Shown: piece by piece, positions 6,258-8,329 of the stretch
Position numbering within the stretch: the stretch's first letter is position 1
How the letters are laid out: each line of letters begins with the position of its first letter
Origin: an uncultured Bacteroidales bacterium
GTDB taxonomy: Bacteria; Bacteroidota; Bacteroidia; Bacteroidales; P3
Direction: 5' to 3'
Assembly (NCBI GenBank): GCA_937915785.1
Contig: CALGGY010000124.1
Span: 1-8,329, forward strand
DNA: 8,329 nucleotides
Translations under genes and position numbers: made by a program
The notes under the pieces: model-generated
What the model was told of the DNA's origin: nothing
What the model saw: only the letters and a program-made list of their open reading frames with translations
Databases searched by the model: none

Positions 6258-8329
6258 CAACAGACTTCTGGTTTGCAGAGCTATACCTACAGTACCGGTG
6301 TGGGAACGGCAACGGGCTGGCTCAATCCCACTCCAACATACCCGTCGCTGGTTACAGGCGACGATCAATCCTCGGCAGTATGCAACCTCGGCTTCCCTTT
6401 TTATTTCAATGGGGGCATTTATACATCCTTTTCGGTGAATACCAACGGCACACTGCGTTTGGGCAACAGCAACGTGTCCTCATCGTATTATACATCTCCT
6501 TTCAGCTCGAGTTATGCATCGCAAAACGTCCCCAAAATTGTAGCAGTTGGTGCAGATTTGTACGGCACATCGCTCTACTATGGCGTCGACGGAACGGCAC
6601 CCAATAGGGTGGGGGTGTTCACTTTCGAAGGATATCCCTACTCTGGCTCGGCATATACATTCAGTTTTCAGGTGCAATTGTACGAAAATACTGGCGAAAT
6701 ACGCATGGTTTATGGCAGTTGTGCGTATTTGGCCCTAAACCGAGTCTTTCAAGTAGGCATCAGCACCAGTGCTTCCGACGTTGTTTTGGTCGACCAGACT
6801 TCGCATACAGTCAGCTATTCCCCTTCAAATGCCGTGGATGATACATGGCCAGGACAGTACCGCTACTATAGTTTTGTGCCGTCGAGCTCAATATTATGCA
6901 CCTATCCGTACAACCTTTCGATAACTCAGAATGGCAGCAATGCAGTATCGCTTGATTGGCAATACTACAGCCGGCAGTCGTCGCAGATATCTTTCTTGGT
7001 GGAATATGGTCCCACAGGGTTCACGCAAGGTTCGGGAACTCAGATATCGGTAGCCTCGCCTCCTGTGGTGATAAACGGTTTGCAACAGGATACGGAATAT
7101 GTGTTTTATGTGCGTTCGGTGTGCGACATTTACGATACAAGCGATTACAGCCGCAGTTCAAGGTATTATATATGTTCCAACTACTCCAATACCTGCCTCG
7201 ATTTTGCAGCCCTTACCGGTAGCGGAGTTACCTGCACCTATGGCACTTATAATAATTACAACAATTATACATCTTCCTATCCCGGTCCCTTTGCCAGCAC
7301 AGGTGTGGTGGACTACGGCCAGAACGCGTACGGCGATTACAGCAATCCAGGTAGCCGGCATACCGTTCATACCCGTGTTGGCGAGACGGATTCCTGCTCG
7401 GGGTGGCAGCTGTCCAAAATACCACCCGGCGAGTGCAAATCGGTGCGGTTGGGCTGTATTTATGGGGCATATTTTTGTCAGGCAGTGTCTTACGACATCA
7501 CAGTGGATACCAATATGTCGGATATTTTGCTGCTCAAATACGCATGCGTGTTCTACAATCCCAGCCACCCCGACCATCAGCAGCCGCGCTTTGTGCTCGA
7601 AGTCCTCGACTCGGCGGGCAACATGGTGGATGCCAGCTGTGGCTCCGCCGATTTCAATTCGAGCGACGCCTCGTCGGACACTTCCGGATGGCATCCAGGC
7701 ATCAGTAGCGGCATATATTGGAAAGACTGGACCCCAGTGGGACTATATCTGGCCGCTTACCAAGGACAGACTATCAAGGTGCGGTTATCGAGCTTCGCTT
7801 GTGGACAAGGGGCAACAACGCATTTTGGATATGCTTATTACGCACTCTCGTGTACCAAAGCCAAAATCCGCTCAAGCTCCTGTACCATGGGCGAACAGGC
7901 AACGCTGTCGGCTCCATTGGGCTTCAACTACAGGTGGTACACATCCACCGACACAACCGTTACCTTGTCCACAAACCGACAGGTCAACGTAATACTCGAT
8001 TCTACAATATATTATTGTGACGTGTCGTTTATCGACGCCCCCAACTGTAAGTTCCGTATGATGTACAATCATATTGTGGCAGGCGACACCATTCGCGACA
8101 CCTTGAGGACTGCTATCTGTCCGGGAGGATCGTTTGTGCAGAACGGCGACACCATGACAGCCGCAGGCTGGTATCGTCAGGAACTGATTACTACCAGCGG
8201 TTGCGATAGTCTGCTGTACATCAACCTTACGGTGAACGACACCCTTCGCGACACTATACGCCGCACTATCTGCGCCGGCGGCAGTTTCGACACCAACGGC
8301 CATCAGTACACACTTCAAGGCATGTACAG
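6102..8329 (+). CDS. Second giant cysteine-rich repeat protein: signal peptide, fn3, beta-sandwich, start of repeat array; 3'-truncated
   Basis: One uninterrupted frame of 742 codons runs from ATG 6102 to the right edge without a stop. Order of parts: signal peptide about 1-52; beta-rich domain about 53-265; fn3 about 266-358; cysteine-rich beta-sandwich about 358-584; Ig-like segment about 585-663; then the gene 1 repeat type from residue 664. The visible mature part holds many cysteines, consistent with an exported disulfide-bonded protein. The shared repeats and orientation mark it as a tandem paralogue of gene 1, so a long repeat stalk ending in CHU_C is expected outside the window; that part is inference. 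Its own promoter-like box suggests separate transcription. A GTG at 6186 is an alternative start that would give a shorter, more typical signal peptide. The role is probably adhesion or ligand binding at the surface, but no ligand can be named. Confidence 0.9.
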   Translation, partial: MKEDITRQITLVSALLVAVCHKLPPRHGVRCRILSVVVALMVAMFVESDVLAQQTSGLQSYTYSTGVGTATGWLNPTPTYPSLVTGDDQSSAVCNLGFPFYFNGGIYTSFSVNTNGTLRLGNSNVSSSYYTSPFSSSYASQNVPKIVAVGADLYGTSLYYGVDGTAPNRVGVFTFEGYPYSGSAYTFSFQVQLYENTGEIRMVYGSCAYLALNRVFQVGISTSASDVVLVDQTSHTVSYSPSNAVDDTWPGQYRYYSFVPSSSILCTYPYNLSITQNGSNAVSLDWQYYSRQSSQISFLVEYGPTGFTQGSGTQISVASPPVVINGLQQDTEYVFYVRSVCDIYDTSDYSRSSRYYICSNYSNTCLDFAALTGSGVTCTYGTYNNYNNYTSSYPGPFASTGVVDYGQNAYGDYSNPGSRHTVHTRVGETDSCSGWQLSKIPPGECKSVRLGCIYGAYFCQAVSYDITVDTNMSDILLLKYACVFYNPSHPDHQQPRFVLEVLDSAGNMVDASCGSADFNSSDASSDTSGWHPGISSGIYWKDWTPVGLYLAAYQGQTIKVRLSSFACGQGATTHFGYAYYALSCTKAKIRSSSCTMGEQATLSAPLGFNYRWYTSTDTTVTLSTNRQVNVILDSTIYYCDVSFIDAPNCKFRMMYNHIVAGDTIRDTLRTAICPGGSFVQNGDTMTAAGWYRQELITTSGCDSLLYINLTVNDTLRDTIRRTICAGGSFDTNGHQYTLQGMY
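6258..6896 (+). other. N-terminal beta-rich domain of gene 2
   Basis: The mature N-terminus begins with QSYTYSTG. An acidic pair follows (D87-D88), then NLGFPFYFNGGIYTSFSV and N-T-N-G-x-L-x-L-G (113-121). This pattern (Y-T-F/Y-S start, DD, G-F-x-F-x-F-x-G, V-x-x-N-G-x-L) recurs at the N-terminus of large secreted Bacteroidota proteins, usually before an fn3 domain. I know no settled function for it. The region ends with YYSFVPSSSILC at the start of fn3. Confidence 0.65.
6897..7175 (+). other. Fibronectin type III domain
   Basis: Residues about 266-358 of gene 2 show the fn3 strand order. There is a start near C266-T-Y-P, the core Trp in LDWQYY (W286), then FLVEYGPTGF, then GLQQDTEYVFYVRSVC (residues 326-341), the classic L-x-P/x-x-T-x-Y-x-[VF]-x-V-R E-F strand motif. 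A Cys pair around the domain (C341 and C358) may form a disulfide. fn3 domains in such proteins are usually spacers or binding modules. Confidence 0.8.
7173..7853 (+). other. Cysteine-rich beta-sandwich domain (recurrent Bacteroidota module, unnamed)
   Basis: Residues about 358-584 include VDTN (468-471), LLLKYACVFYNPSHPDHQQPRF with QPRF at 494-497, DASCGS, KDWT (541-544) followed by VGLYL-AAY-GQTI, and HFGYAY (574-579) followed by a Cys. From memory, this order (VDxN...KYA...DPxH...QPxF...C...KDWT-VG-L-Y-GQTI...GHFGYAY...C) recurs in large flavobacterial and Bacteroidales secreted proteins. I cannot give it a family name. A jelly-roll or galactose-binding-like fold, and hence ligand binding, is a guess from the strand pattern. 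Confidence 0.6.
7854..8090 (+). other. Ig-like linker domain before the repeats
   Basis: This covers residues about 585-663 of gene 2. The pattern is C-x-x-G-x-x-x-x-L-x-A-P-x-G-F-x-Y-x-W, a Thr-rich stretch, then TIYYCDV, like Ig/PKD-type domains in which a W follows the first strand pair and Y-x-C closes the sheet. It links the sandwich to the repeat array, which starts at 8091. Confidence 0.55.
8091..8329 (+). repeat. Start of the gene 2 repeat array (one full unit, one cut by the edge)
   Basis: Unit A (8091-8243, 51 residues) begins IRDTLRTAICPGG, has GCDS at the second Cys and ends NLTVNDT. Unit B (8244 onward) begins LRDTIRRTICAGG, then FDTNG, and runs into the window edge after 28 residues. 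Both belong to the family seen in gene 1. Unit A is of the GCDS class and unit B looks like the FDTNG class. The junction shares an exact 25-base match (8230-8254) with gene 1 bases 1177-1201. Confidence 0.93.

Noticed and set aside
6078..6368. 96-codon minus-strand open frame over the gene 2 start
   Set aside because: It overlaps the signal peptide and N-terminal domain of gene 2, has no recognisable content and no promoter box in the right direction.
7099..7992. 297-codon + strand open frame in another phase
   Set aside because: It lies fully inside gene 2, whose frame shows fn3, the KDWT/HFGYAY sandwich and Ig-like patterns across the same bases. The alternative product is Pro/Ala/Arg-rich and has no domain.

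Overview
The window looks like a Bacteroidota (probably Bacteroidales) chromosome. The first protein ends in a gliding-motility-associated CHU_C domain, the sorting signal of type IX secretion (T9SS) cargo. The one gene start visible is preceded by a Bacteroidota-type TAnnTTTG -7 box and has no clear Shine-Dalgarno. Coding DNA is moderately GC-rich, while the only intergenic gap is strongly AT-rich. I cannot name the genus or species.

Layout: two giant, co-oriented genes fill the window on the + strand, and both run off an edge. Bases 1-5837 hold the 3' part of gene 1: 32 tandem units of about 51-52 residues (63 in the first three), then Ig/PKD-like sequence and a C-terminal CHU_C domain. A 264-base gap (5838-6101) holds a possible weak terminator, a promoter box and leader inverted repeats. 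Bases 6102-8329 hold the 5' part of gene 2: a long signal peptide, an N-terminal beta-rich domain, an fn3 domain, a second beta-sandwich and an Ig-like segment. It then enters the same repeat family, with one full unit and one cut unit before the edge. Gene 2 has no stop inside the window, so it reads as one continuous frame of 742 codons.

The two genes look like tandem paralogues encoding very large, cysteine-rich, probably T9SS-exported surface or secreted proteins. Gene 2 shows the head, gene 1 shows the stalk and tail, and together they suggest the full plan: signal peptide - globular head - long repeat stalk - PKD - CHU_C. The fn3, sandwich and PKD modules fit adhesion or ligand binding, but no function can be assigned from sequence alone.

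The most interesting signal is inside the repeat array. The units fall into two classes whose diagnostic positions change together. Nearly every unit has two cysteines, and the only losses fall as complementary pairs in adjacent units. The unit junctions carry dense copies of the Bacteroidota O-glycosylation sequon, and lysine is almost absent. I saw no RNA gene, CRISPR array, insertion sequence or attachment site.
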